A DNA stretch of 64,000 bases from Faeciplasma sp900553675 (GCA_958428235.1 CAUAFG010000003.1:1-64000), one strand, 5' to 3'; numbered from the stretch's first letter, positions 35,066 through 45,381 are shown. Numbers and translations: made by a program. Notes: generated by a model from the letters alone, not told the origin.

Positions 35066-38000
35066 CTAAAACCATCCCGCAATATCATTCTGAGTTTTTA
35101 CCCTTATTGTCTCGCCATCGACGTGCCATTTTCCGTTGGCGTCCATCACAACTTTTGTGTAATACACTCCCGAATCCGCAGATGGCGCTTTTCCCTCACC
35201 TATAAGATAATAAACGTATGCTTCGGACTCATGGGTTCTTATGTAAAGCGCGCGGGTTGCGCCGAGCTTAAGCTCTGATATCACGAATCCAAAAGACCTT
35301 CACCGCAAGAGCCGTAATATATATGTGCGGAATTATTCTGCGGTTCATCTCGTCAACGCGATAAAAGCTGATTTCGCGGAAGTAATCATCACTGTAAAAA
35401 TCGCAGAGATATTTTGTATTATCAGTATCGCCTTCAAAGTTCGGGCGGAATCTGCCGTTCAGATCACTTACAATTACGGTGTCGGCAGAAACCCTGCTCA
35501 TAGAGCCGCCGCCCGGATTGGGGCTGATATACCTGAAGACCTCCGAATCCTCTATTTCATACATAAACAGCTCGCCTGAGATTGTTATGCCATATATAGT
35601 GGCATCGCGGACATTATCATTGACATTTCCGTTAGGCATTGAGAACACTATGATGTTATCCGCAGCGTCGGTTATGAACGAACCCGAAAGACTTTGGGTG
35701 TCGAGACCTATAGAGCCGTATTGATTTACAACGTCGCTGTAAAGCTTTACGCTTCCGGTCTGCTTGCCTGATTTGTCAAATGCCCTAAGCTCAAATTCGC
35801 CCCAGACGGTGAGGTCGTCTTCAAACTGCGTGTTGTTCCTGTACCTGCCTGTGAGTACAACATCTATCCTGTAGGTTGCCGCCTGCTTGCCCTGCGAGGC
35901 AATCATGTTAAAGCTGTAGATTGCGTCTCCTTTCTTTGGGTTTTTTGCGGCTTTGATGTATTCTTCCTTGGCGTTTGCCACGTGTGTTATCCACTTTTGG
36001 GAGCAGTTTCTTTGGACGTAGCCCTCAATGCTGCCCAGATACTCAACCATCACATCAGCGGGCAGATAGCCTGACAAAGCCTCCCACAGGCTGTACGCCT
36101 TGCCGTCGTAGAAAAGCGAGGTTTCGGCAAGCAGAGCCTGCTTGACGCGCATAACATGAGCTGAATCAAGTGCCGAATCTAAGTAGAGTGCTTCGATTAC
36201 ATCATCTGATAGCTTGTTTTCGGCGGTTTGGTTGTACTTTTTAAGCTGCTCGCGCGTGATACCGGTGCCATGAATAAGCCTGTACAGCGGCGGGAGAGCC
36301 TGCCTTTCCTCACATATGAGGGAATAGTAATCCGCGACTGCCGCCGAAGCCTTTTCTTCGCCCAGAATCCCGTAAATCGGGGTGAGGTCGTAAACCTCGG
36401 GGATGAATTTCTGATATTCCGGCGAGGTATATTCAACGTGTCTGCCGTAAAGACTTTGTGCTAAGCTTGTACCGCGAGCCTGCCGTTCAAGACCTGTCCA
36501 GACGGCAATATTTGCGCACAGCTTATATGGGTCGGCAGAATATTCCTATATCAGCACAAGTCTGTCCGAAATCAGATTCCAGCGCAATGTGCCGTTTTCT
36601 ATGCTGTTTGGAGCTTTCAGGCTGACGGCTGTATCACATTCAAGATTCATCACCATAACGCCGCCGTCGTAGGTCTCAAAAACAAGACATTTGCCCAGGC
36701 TTTCTGCCGATTGCAATATAAAATTGCTGTTGAATCTGAAACGATGGACGCTTCTATCGGCGATATCATAAACCGCCATAACTGCCCTTTGATTTTCCTT
36801 CTTCGGCGACTCGCAATAGTATATATAGTCCTGCGAAACCGCGAAGGTGACGATGTTTGCGGGGACTGTCAGCAGCTTTTCGGAATCCTTTGTTGTGATG
36901 TCAACTAAGCTGTAGCACGTGGAGCCGTCGGTATCATCGCCGCTGACAAGGATTTTATTGTCGGCAAGAAGATACTCAAACTGCTTTTCATAGCCGGTGG
37001 CGTATATCGCGACATCATCAAAGAGAAGCTCTTCGCCGGTTTCGAGATTGTGAAGCCATGTGTGGTATTTATCTCTTGGCGCGACATTATTCTTAAGCTA
37101 CTTATCGCTGCGGTAAAGCAGCCATTTTCCGTCGGGCGACACCTGCAAGGGATATCCTGCTCCGGCGCTGCCTCTATGAATCCGCTGCGCATAATGCTCC
37201 GGTGCCTCAATGAAGCTGCCGCTTTCCACAGTGGAGATTATCGGCGTACACTCGGCGGTGGCGATGTCGAAGCGGTATATCTTATGCGCGTATGGGTCAA
37301 GTATAAAGCAGGATTCACTGCTTTCGCCGAAGACCGTAAGACCACTCTCAAGCGGTTTATAGGATATGTCCGCAATCTTGCCTGTTCCCGCAGTGACTGT
37401 CCTGATTTCGCAGTCTACCGTTCTGTTTCCGAGCTTTATGGGCAGATAGTAGGTTGAGTATGCGTTTTGACTGTTGATTTCCTGCCAGCGCGCCGCGCCA
37501 CGCTCGGTGCTTGGGTCGCAGATTTCGATGTTAATTGCTTTCGGTTCGCTTATATATGATCTCTCGCCGATGCAGTGGCTATAATAATCGGTAACTGATA
37601 CCGGATAATCCTCCAACGGTTCGCCCGAATTAAGCAATTCGGCATATTCCTTTACAACCTTATTGGCACCTTCGACATCGTGTAAGCCGCCTCCGTCCCA
37701 AACCATCCAGTATTCTGATATGTCTTCTCTGAACTCATCACTGAGCGCACCCGGAAGATTGCGCGACATATAATATACGGCTTCGCTGTGACTGTATGCC
37801 TTGCCGTCGTAGAATACCGCCAGTCTGCCGATAAGAGCCTTGCTTGCCATAGTATCATAAGGGTAATACAGCGCTTCTATGACTCATCCGAAAGCTTGTT
37901 TTCGGCGGTTTTGTTGTAGGCTTCAAGCTGTTCGCGGGTGATGCCGGTGTCCTTTATAAGTCTGTAGAGCGGCGGGACTGATTGTCTTACAAGCATTTCG

Positions 38001-40611
38001 CGCTTGTAATGCTCTGCCAAAGCTTTTTGCGCGGCTTCCTCGCCGAGAATCTCATATATCGGGGTCATATCGTAGACTTCGGGGACAAACTTCTGATACT
38101 CCTCGGACGAATACTCAACGTGCCGCGAATAGAGCTTAAGCTCGGTGGCGGCTTCTTCCGGTTCGGGCTGGGTGTCGAGTCTTACAACAAAGTAGCCAAA
38201 GCCTTCATTTGAGCTTTTATGACTGACATTGAAAACCACCGCATCGTTGTAAACTTCCCAAACTCCGATGCTGTATTGTGCATCCGGCGGGGTATATTTT
38301 CCCATTTTGTCATGAGCTAAGTCTATCACGTATGCAACTTCCTTATTAGGAGCGATAGCAAGGCAGTCGCCTTCACACCTGCTCTGAACCATGTTGGAGA
38401 CATCGTAATCGTCTATTGCCATTAAATAATCGTGGAATTTGCCGCTTGTGATGTCGTAAACATGCGCATCTCCGTCGAAAACAAGGATGTATTTGTCCGA
38501 CAAAACCTTGGAGTAAGCACCGTCCGGCGCCTGAAGAATTCTGATTGCTTTCTTTGTGAGCATATTCACAATGTAGTATGCCGTGCAGTCGGGTTCGTAA
38601 TTTGTTGCCAGAAGCCTGTCGTCCGACAGCAGCCTTACAAAGACCGCGTCATCGCCGATTGCAGCGGCAAGCAAATCTCGGCTATAAGCTCCTCGCCGGT
38701 TTCGATGTTGTGCAGCCAAATGTGAAGTTTAGCGCTTATTTCACCGTTTTCCACCCACTTTCTGCTTGCGTAGGAAAGCCATTTGTCGTCGCTGCTCATG
38801 CTATAGGCATACGGCGGCAGCGACAGCCACATATCTCTGTACGTGCCGTCGGTTTTATTGTTGCTGAGCTGCTTGAAGTAGTCAATAAACTCCTGCTTTG
38901 TGTGACCGTCGTAGAAATTGGAAATCAAGGGAGTCGTCTCACCGGTAGTCACATTATAATAATATATCTGTTCGCTTTTGCCGTCATAGAAATAGCAGTA
39001 ATCGTCGCCGCTTTTAATGACGCTCAATCCGCCATAGCCTATAGGATTGAATGAGGCTACGCCCACCGGCTTTCCGTCATCGACTTTTACATTTACCCGA
39101 CAATCCTCAACGCCATGCTCTGTTTGAATCGGCAGAATGAACGGCTTGGTATCTTTCCATCCGATATTGCCCAGCTCACTGCGGTCGTATTTTTCTATAC
39201 TCATGCCGCTTGCGCTTTCGGAATCGTCCGGCTCTGCGACGTCCTCGGAATCGTCCGCATTATCGGAATTTTCATGCTGATTTTCCGTATCGGCGATATC
39301 GGTCTGTGGCAAGTCTTTTTCCTTGTCATTGTCGGCAGAGGTAAAGGTGCAGCCAACTGCCGCTATCAGAACGGCAATTACAAGCACAACCGCAATTGCG
39401 GCGTTCTTGGGCTTTTTGGCTATCAGCTTTACTCTTTCGCGGACGGCGCGCTTGCTTCCGGACATGGAGGTGGAGGCTACGCCTATCAGCCACGGGTCGG
39501 CTCTGCGCTCGGGAATCATGCTAACAAGCGCCTTGCCGTAATCCAGGCGCAAAGGCTCGCCTAAAAGCTTTATAGCGGCTTCATCGCAGGAGCATTCACA
39601 GTCCCTTTTTGAGAGATACGCCGCCGCCCACACAAGCGGATTGAACCAGTAAACCGACAAAAGAATACATCTTAAAAGCGACCAGAACATATCGCCGTGG
39701 CGGTAGTGGCAGTATTCATGAGCTATCACAAAGCGCAGTGAAGCTTCATTTTCCGCAGCCTTTTCATTTACATACACTGCCGGACGGAAAAGCCCGAACA
39801 GGCAAGGCGAGGAAATGTTCTTGGCGGCATAGACCTTAAGCGGAGCATCAAGGTCAAGCTCACGGCGGTTTCTGCGAAGGGATATTCCGAAGGCGATATT
39901 CACGCCGAAGAACCAGATTCCCATAGCTATTGCAACTGTAAACCATATTGCCTTTACAGTATTTATAAGCCAAGGCTGGAATTCAAAGCTTCTGCCAAAC
40001 AGCGAAATGCTCAGTGAAACGCTGACTGACGGCTGTTTATTATCAGCAGATGGTGTATCCAAAGCGGTCTGCGGCTGAGCGTTTTGATTCTCTATTGGCT
40101 CAAGAGATGCCGCAGGAATTTCGGCGGGTTCAGGAACGTTTTGCTGTGGGAAATTATCCTGAACAGACGGTGAAATATCATAATCCGGATAGGTCGGGTT
40201 TACGTAACCCATCGGGGATTCCTGATTTGCGGGGTGTGCCGGAGCTGTCGGGGATATATAGTCCTCCCCTTCCGGCGGCAAAGGCTCGTTAACGTTCGGG
40301 ATTACGGGAGTGTAAACGTCAACCGAAGCGCCGAGTTCGGGGGTATCGCTTACAATATCGGACGGCGCGGAGAGGCTGTCATCCGCAATCGGTGCGGGCG
40401 AATCGACCATCCCGGCTCTGCCGAAAAAGTTCATAACGCTTGCGTTGCTTGAAAAAAGGCTGAACGGCAGAACAAGGCGCAGAGCAACAACCAGCCAGAG
40501 AGCATACCTAAGCGTTGGCTTAATGCTTTTGCGGCAGAGCGCACGCAGGAGCATTATTATAAGTATCAGAACAGACGAGGTAAGGATTATTTCAAGCATC
40601 ACTGTTGCCAT
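35066..40611 (-). pseudogene. Giant BlaR1-like M56 peptidase sensor, duplicated and broken
   Basis: The intact N-terminal part (about 640 residues from ATG 40611) has membrane helices, a Pro-rich loop, the zinc motif HEYCH near residue 300, and a last helix (NAAIAVVLVIAVLIAAVGC), i.e. a BlaR1/MecR1-type sensor peptidase. Beyond it a beta-propeller-like sensor region of about 550 residues occurs twice in tandem: for example LHIWLHNIETGEEL and YHTWLHNLETGEEL, RHVEYSSEEYQKF and RHVEYTSPEYQKF, TAENKLSDE and TAENKLSDD, spaced about 1.65 kb. Five lesions break it: a missing base near 38678, another near 37883, in-frame TAG at 37098 (where the other copy has Trp) and at 36546, and an extra base in the run at 35291-35294. 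Repaired length would be about 1848 residues. The blaI gene overlaps its start. Proteolysis of BlaI could still work from the intact N-terminal part. Confidence 0.82.
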
Positions 40612-40975
40612 CCCCTTCCGCTGATTTTAAGATATCGTACAGCTCGCTGATTTCCTCCTTTGTCAAGGCTTTTTCCTTTATAAGTGAGTTGACCATCATG
40701 CCTATGCTTCCGTTGTAGATGCGCTTTAAAAAGCCCTGAGTTTCCTCAAGTGCAACGTCCTTGCGCTTTACAACGCTGTAATAATTCTTGGCGTTGCCCG
40801 ACTGGACATACTCGACAGCCTGCTTATCCTCCATCCTTTTTAAAAGAGTTATAACTGTATTCTTGCTCCAGCCGGTGGAATCACGCAATGTGTCGGTAAG
40901 CTGCATTATTGTCTGCGGTTCCTTTTCCCAGAGTGCGGAAAGTATTTTCCATTCGGATTCGGAAAGTTTTGTCAT
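40592..40975 (-). CDS. blaI: BlaI/MecI-type repressor
   Basis: 127 residues, winged-helix repressor of the BlaI/CopY class (LSESEWKILSALWEKEPQTIMQLTDTL...WSKNTVITLLKRMEDK) with a helical dimer domain. It overlaps the start of the M56 sensor gene by 20 bases. In the known BlaI-BlaR1 pair the peptidase destroys the repressor on signal. No beta-lactamase gene is beside it, so the controlled genes may be elsewhere. Two matching operators lie in its own promoter. Confidence 0.9.
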   Translation of the reverse strand: MTKLSESEWKILSALWEKEPQTIMQLTDTLRDSTGWSKNTVITLLKRMEDKQAVEYVQSGNAKNYYSVVKRKDVALEETQGFLKRIYNGSIGMMVNSLIKEKALTKEEISELYDILKSAEGDGNSDA

Positions 40976-41020
40976 AGCGATGATCCCCTTTTATATTATT
41001 TTTCCTTGTGATTTGCACAA

Positions 41021-41036
41021 GTACACAAATGTCTAC
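41021..41036 (-). promoter_or_regulatory. BlaI operator 2
   Basis: GTACACAAATGTCTAC, a 16 bp near-palindrome just after the -10 box (41041-41046). Confidence 0.75.
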
Positions 41037-41040
41037 CTAT

Positions 41041-41070
41041 ATGATAGCACTTAGGTAGACAATTGTCAAC
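41041..41070 (-). promoter_or_regulatory. blaI promoter with BlaI operator 1
   Basis: Minus strand: TTGACA (41064-41069), 17 bp, TATCAT (41041-41046). Operator 1, GTAGACAATTGTCAAC (41055-41070), covers the -35 box and shares the GTnGACA half-site with operator 2. Confidence 0.8.
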
Positions 41071-41102
41071 CATTTCCGCGAAAAAATTTTTTACAAAAAG
41101 GG

Positions 41103-41131
41103 GTTGAAAAATTTTCTGATTTGTGCTAAAC
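41103..41131 (+). promoter_or_regulatory. Promoter of tRNA-Ser
   Basis: TTGAAA (41103-41108), 17 bp, TAAACT (41126-41131). Confidence 0.65.
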
Positions 41132-41150
41132 TATAAAAGTTGATTGATAT

Positions 41151-41242
41151 GGAGCAGTATCGAAGTGGTCATAACGGGCTCGACTCGAAATCGAGTAATC
41201 CCCTAACAGGGACCGAGGGTTCGAATCCCTCCTGCTCCGCCA
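41151..41242 (+). tRNA. tRNA-Ser (anticodon CGA)
   Basis: Acceptor stem GGAGCAG/CTGCTCC, anticodon stem CTCGA/TCGAG with loop CTCGAAA (anticodon CGA), long variable arm (TCCCCTAACAGGGA), T arm with GGTTCGAATCC, discriminator G and encoded CCA. The long variable arm confirms the class II serine type, reading UCG codons. Confidence 0.95.
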
Positions 41243-41279
41243 AAAAGAAAAGCCGCCGGCAAGGTGGCTTTTCTTTTTG
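41243..41279 (+). terminator. Terminator of tRNA-Ser
   Basis: AAAAGCCGCC/GGTGGCTTTT stem, then TTCTTTTTG. Confidence 0.85.
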
Positions 41280-41443
41280 TACTTTTATCTTTTATCTCTT
41301 CTCTCTTCTCTTTTCTCTCATCTGCTTGGGCGACTTTTCCAGATAAGAGATAAAAGAGAAGAGTGAAAAGTGGTGGTATCGCCTTCGGCGATGGATTTTT
41401 GGTTGCGGCTTCGCCGCTTGTCGGCTTACGCCGACTTGCGGTA
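41280..41443. repeat. CT-rich tract and three tandem mini-hairpins
   Basis: A pyrimidine tract (about 41278-41322), a purine-rich mirror (41340-41370), then three compact hairpins: ATCGCCTTCGGCGAT (41378-41392), GCGGCTTCGCCGC (41405-41417) and GTCGGCTTACGCCGAC (41420-41435). Similar hairpins occur at 82-96 and 15176-15190. They fall just after the P-type ATPase gene and may end its transcript. Confidence 0.6.
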
Positions 41444-43459
41444 TCACACCTTCTTAACAAACAAGCACCTTATAGCATTAAGCACTGCCAGAATCATAAC
41501 TCCGACATCCGCGAAAATCGCGAGGTACATATTTGCAATGCCAACAGCTCCGAGGGCGAGGCAGGCGAATTTTACCGTCAGCGCGAGGGCTATGTTCTGG
41601 TATACTATGCCGAGGCACTTTCTCGAAATCCGTATTGCCTTGGAAATTTTCAGCGGGTCGTCGTCCATAAGGACAATATCTGCGGCTTCTATGGCGGCAT
41701 CCGAGCCCATGGCTCCCATGGCTATGCCTATATCAGCGCGAGAAAGAACCGGCGCGTCGTTAATTCCGTCCCCGACAAACGCAAGCTTTGATTTGCCCGA
41801 CTTGGCTTTCAGAAGCTCCTCAACCTTCTCAACCTTTCCAGCAGGCAGAAGCTCGCTGTAAACATTGTCTATTCCAAGCTCTGCCGCAACCTGATCTGCG
41901 ACCTTTTTAGCGTCGCCGGTGAGCATTACGGTGTTTTCCACTCCTGCCGCTTTAAGCGCGGATATTGCTTTCTTGGAATTTGGCTTTACTATATCGGATA
42001 TTACGATATGTCCGGCGTATTTGCCGTTGACCGCCATGTGGATGATCGTTCCGGTGCTGTGGCAGTTGATGAAGGGTATGCTCAGGCGTTCCATAAGCTT
42101 GTCGTTGCCGGCGGCTATTTCTATGCCGTCCACCTTGGCAATAACTCCGTTGCCGCTGATTTCCTGAACGTCGCTGACACGGCTTCTGTCAGGCTCCTTG
42201 CCGTAGGCACGGCGCAGGCTCTTGCTTATAGGATGGGAGGATGCGCTTTCCGCCAGAGCTGCGTATTCAATAAGCTGTGCGTTGTCTATATCGCTGTGAT
42301 GGATTCCGTTTACCTCAAAGACTCCCTGAGTGAGGGTGCCGGTCTTATCGAAAACGACCGTTTTGGTTTTAGAAAGCAGTTCGAGATAGTTTGAGCCTTT
42401 AACCAATATTCCCTGCTGGCTTGCTCCGCCTATGCCGGCGAAGAAGCTAAGAGGTATACTGATTACCAGCGCGCAGGGGCAGCTGATTACAAGGAAGGTC
42501 AGCGCACGGTAGATCCACACTCCCCACTGCGCAGCAAGACCCATAATAAGCATGCGCACAAGCGGAGGGATTATCGCAAGCGCAAGGGCGCTGTAGCAGA
42601 CTGCGGGGGTATAAATTCGTGCAAACTTTGAAATGAAATCCTCCGATTTGGACTTTCTGGAGCTTGCATTCTCCACCAAATCCAATATCTTTGAAACGGT
42701 GGATTCGCCGAACTCCTTGGTAGTCTTTATCTTAAGAACGCCGGTCATGCTGACGCAGCCGCTTATTACCTCGTCGCCGGCTTTAGCTTCCCTTGGCAGG
42801 CTTTCGCCGGTAAGGGCGGCGGTGTTAAGGCTGGAGCTTCCATCTAAGATTATACCGTCTATCGGAACCTTTTCGCCCGGCTGAACTACTATAACGCTTC
42901 CGATTTCAACCTCGTCGGGGTCTACCTGTTCAAGCTTGCCGTCTCTTTCGATATTGGCATAGTCGGGGCGGATATCCATAAGGCTGCTTATGTTGCGGCG
43001 GCTTTTGCCAACGGCATAGCCCTGGAACCACTCGCCTATCTGGTAAAACAGCATTACGGCAATCGCTTCGAGGTATTCGCCGTTTTCGTATATTGCCAGA
43101 GCCATCGCGCCGACGGTTGCAACCGCCATAAGAAAGTTTTCGTCGAACACGCGGCGGTTTTTAATGCCCTTTGCGGCTTTTTTCAGGATATCATATCCGA
43201 TGATAAAGTAGTCGGCAAGGTAGCAGGCAAAGCGGAGCCACCTTCCCGCAGACGGGAACAGATATTTGTCAATAGAATCAAACATTTCCGCTGTTGCAAA
43301 CTGTAGTCCGAAAAGAATGGTTGAGCAGACAAGAATACGAATCATCATTGTTCTTTGCTTTTTGGTCATGCCTCCCTTTTTTGTTCCTACGACGCACAAA
43401 AGCACCGCTGCCGCTATAATAACTGCACCAAGCAGTATATCTATAATTATTTCCTGCAT
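41444..43459 (-). CDS. Heavy-metal P-type ATPase (Zn/Cd/Pb type)
   Basis: 671 residues. Membrane motif SCPCALV (Cys327, Cys329), phosphorylation site DKTGTLTQG (Asp371), TGES, HP motif SSHPIS and GDGINDAP hinge; about eight helices. The CPC motif with a C-terminal cluster lacking Cu-type residues suggests Zn, Cd or Pb export. It has no N-terminal metal-binding domain; a separate HMA protein (43599-43817) probably serves instead. GGAG precedes the ATG. Controlled with the ArsR gene on the other strand. Confidence 0.93.
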   Translation of the reverse strand: MQEIIIDILLGAVIIAAAVLLCVVGTKKGGMTKKQRTMMIRILVCSTILFGLQFATAEMFDSIDKYLFPSAGRWLRFACYLADYFIIGYDILKKAAKGIKNRRVFDENFLMAVATVGAMALAIYENGEYLEAIAVMLFYQIGEWFQGYAVGKSRRNISSLMDIRPDYANIERDGKLEQVDPDEVEIGSVIVVQPGEKVPIDGIILDGSSSLNTAALTGESLPREAKAGDEVISGCVSMTGVLKIKTTKEFGESTVSKILDLVENASSRKSKSEDFISKFARIYTPAVCYSALALAIIPPLVRMLIMGLAAQWGVWIYRALTFLVISCPCALVISIPLSFFAGIGGASQQGILVKGSNYLELLSKTKTVVFDKTGTLTQGVFEVNGIHHSDIDNAQLIEYAALAESASSHPISKSLRRAYGKEPDRSRVSDVQEISGNGVIAKVDGIEIAAGNDKLMERLSIPFINCHSTGTIIHMAVNGKYAGHIVISDIVKPNSKKAISALKAAGVENTVMLTGDAKKVADQVAAELGIDNVYSELLPAGKVEKVEELLKAKSGKSKLAFVGDGINDAPVLSRADIGIAMGAMGSDAAIEAADIVLMDDDPLKISKAIRISRKCLGIVYQNIALALTVKFACLALGAVGIANMYLAIFADVGVMILAVLNAIRCLFVKKV

Positions 43460-43508
43460 GGGAATGTTCTCCTTTCAATATATGCTTAATTGTTTATTTA
43501 TTATCTGC

Positions 43509-43560
43509 AAAAAACCGGCGTTCGGAAACTGCCAAAAACTTGTTTTCGTGACGCCGGTTT
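43509..43560 (-). promoter_or_regulatory. Stem-loop between the HMA and ATPase genes
   Basis: AAACCGGCGT/ACGCCGGTTT arms, 10 bp, with a loop of about 30 bases, in the 140 bp gap between the two co-directional genes. May be an attenuator or set the ratio of carrier to pump. Confidence 0.55.
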
Positions 43561-43598
43561 ATACTTTATACAAAATACAAACAATATAAGCAGTTAAA

Positions 43599-43817
43599 TT
43601 AAAGTGCGATATCGCAGTCTGGCTCAACCTTTTTGCACGCCTTTAAAACATTCTGCATAACGCTTTTAGGCTCGCTTCCCTCGGCGAACTCGACTATCAT
43701 CTTCTGGGTCATAAAGTTGACGGTAGCGTTTGCAACCCCTTCTGTTTTGCGGGCAGCGTCCTCAATAAGATTAGCGCAGTTGGCGCAGTCAACCTCGATA
43801 GCGTATGTCTTTTTCAT
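43599..43817 (-). CDS. Stand-alone HMA metal-binding protein
   Basis: 72 residues, a ferredoxin-like HMA domain with metal site VDCANCANLIED (CxxC at 10-13) and the usual KTEGVANATVNF segment. Likely hands metal to the pump encoded downstream, or senses it. The acidic end VEPDCDIAL carries one more Cys. Preceded by AAGGAGAG. Confidence 0.9.
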   Translation of the reverse strand: MKKTYAIEVDCANCANLIEDAARKTEGVANATVNFMTQKMIVEFAEGSEPKSVMQNVLKACKKVEPDCDIAL

Positions 43818-43852
43818 ATGTATCTCTCCTTGAAAATTTATTTTGGATTTTA

Positions 43853-43874
43853 TGATTAAGTACTTGTTTAATCA
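43853..43874. promoter_or_regulatory. ArsR-type operator in the divergent control region
   Basis: Inverted repeat TGATTAA-N8-TTAATCA, the layout of ArsR/SmtB operators. It lies after the start of the HMA promoter and over the -35 box of the arsR promoter, so one bound repressor can block both directions. Confidence 0.75.
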
Positions 43875-43892
43875 TCATGATTGTAGTATAAT
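43864..43892 (+). promoter_or_regulatory. Promoter of the ArsR gene
   Basis: TTGTTT (43864-43869), 17 bp, TATAAT (43887-43892). Confidence 0.65.
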
Positions 43893-43913
43893 ATATGCAA
43901 GGCAAGAAGTCAA
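43885..43913 (-). promoter_or_regulatory. Promoter of the HMA/ATPase operon
   Basis: Minus strand: TTGACT (43908-43913), 17 bp, TATACT (43885-43890). Confidence 0.75.
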
Positions 43914-44008
43914 TATGCCAAAAGAGGTTTTTACCAAACGGGCGAAAGGTTTTTCCATTTGGACTAATAGTTGATTTAATCGACGTTAAGAAAGGAATGG
44001 CAATATTT

Positions 44009-44374
44009 ATGGAATATATCAAGCTTCCCCACAACCACGGCGAAGACGAGCAGACCGCTATACACGAGCAGATGAGCAAGGTGACTAATTTTCAGGTGGT
44101 GGCGGACATCTTTAAGCAGCTTGGGGATCCAACGCGAATACGTATTTTCTGGCTTTTGTGTCACTGCGAGGAATGCGTTATAAACATATCCGCAATGATG
44201 AATATGTCGAGTCCGGCTGTATCTCATCATCTGAGACCTTTAAAAAACAGCGGTCTGATTGTCAGCCGCCGCGATGGAAAAGAGGTCTATTATCGCGCAG
44301 CGGACACTCCGCAAAGCCGTCTTCTGCACCTTATGATCGAGCAGGTTATGGAAATAGCCTGTCCGGAAAAGTAA
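44009..44374 (+). CDS. ArsR/SmtB family metal-responsive repressor
   Basis: About 121 residues. Winged helix FKQLGDPTRIRIFWLLCHCEECVINISAMMNMSSPAVSHHLRPLKNSGLI, with Cys in the LCHCEECV segment as in CadC-type sensors of Cd, Pb or Zn. N-terminal His residues (LPHNHGEDEQ) may add ligands. Start is ATG 44009, or ATG 43997 four codons earlier; the ribosome site AAAGGA sits right before 43997, so the later start fits better. Divergent from the pump operon it should repress. Confidence 0.88.
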   Translation: MEYIKLPHNHGEDEQTAIHEQMSKVTNFQVVADIFKQLGDPTRIRIFWLLCHCEECVINISAMMNMSSPAVSHHLRPLKNSGLIVSRRDGKEVYYRAADTPQSRLLHLMIEQVMEIACPEK

Positions 44375-44387
44375 AGCGAGGCAGGCA

Positions 44388-45293
44388 ATGAACGACGGTA
44401 TTCTTGAAATAAGCAAAAGCATGAAAAATCTTGACGGCATACGCCACAAGGAAATAATTCAGCTTTATAGTGGAATAGAGCTTATGTATATCGAAATGGA
44501 AATCGAATCGAACTCGTTTTCCGTAAAGCACAAGGCTATGGACGGCATTATTCAGATAAACTACTGCAAATCGGGTCAGATGGTTTGGAGGATGGAAAGC
44601 GGCGATTACATCTATCTCAATCCGGGCGATTTTTCTTTGCACTCGACAAGCGTCTGCGCGGATTCTTTTATCAGCTTACCTTCCGGTAAATACTCCGGTC
44701 TTACCGTTTTCATCGACTTGAAGGAGGTCTGCACACATCCTCCGGAGCTTTTCGGAAGCGCGGACGTCTCTAAAAAGTCGATTACAGACAAGCTTATCAG
44801 CGGCGGCATTGTTTTTATGAGCGGCAATGAGATTACGGAAGGTATATTCTCTGCCTTTTACGGTCAACCGGAGCAGCTGAGGCTTGCGTATCAGAAAATA
44901 AAAACTCTTGAGCTGCTTTTATATCTTTCAAAGTCGGAATTATCTAACACAAATCAGCTTACGGCGTATCAATCCGAGCAAATAGAAGTGATAAAGAAAA
45001 TCCATGACCGGCTTACCGGTCAGATGGGCGAAAGAATCACCATTGAGGAGCTTTCGCGGCAGTATCTGATGAATCCCACGACCCTGAAAACGGCATTCAA
45101 GGAGGTTTACGGAACCTCTATTGCCGCCCACATGAGGCAGCACAGGATGGAGCGCGCGGCAAAGCTTCTGCGAGAAACGAATATGAGCGTCGCGGAGATA
45201 GCGCAGGCAGTCGGATACGACAGTCAGAGCAAGTTTGCGGCGGTGTTCAAGGCGTATTATCAGGTCCTGCCGAGGGAATACAGGAGGAAGTGA
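44388..45293 (+). CDS. AraC family transcriptional regulator
   Basis: 301 residues. N-terminal cupin-like sensor (about 20-130) and C-terminal AraC double HTH (about 205-300: ERITIEELSRQYLMNPTTLKTAFKEVYG...MSVAEIAQAVGYDSQSKFAAVFKAYY). It starts 13 bp after the ArsR gene and shares its transcript, so it may belong to metal response; its own target is unknown. Similar two-gene units with AraC after ArsR occur in Clostridia as far as I recall. Confidence 0.9.
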   Translation: MNDGILEISKSMKNLDGIRHKEIIQLYSGIELMYIEMEIESNSFSVKHKAMDGIIQINYCKSGQMVWRMESGDYIYLNPGDFSLHSTSVCADSFISLPSGKYSGLTVFIDLKEVCTHPPELFGSADVSKKSITDKLISGGIVFMSGNEITEGIFSAFYGQPEQLRLAYQKIKTLELLLYLSKSELSNTNQLTAYQSEQIEVIKKIHDRLTGQMGERITIEELSRQYLMNPTTLKTAFKEVYGTSIAAHMRQHRMERAAKLLRETNMSVAEIAQAVGYDSQSKFAAVFKAYYQVLPREYRRK

Positions 45294-45381
45294 AAAAGCA
45301 GTGCAAAAACCGCCTGATAGCGATTACGTACTCGATTTTTAGTATCTTTTTAAATGTAGAATAGTATTAGTACAGATATAG

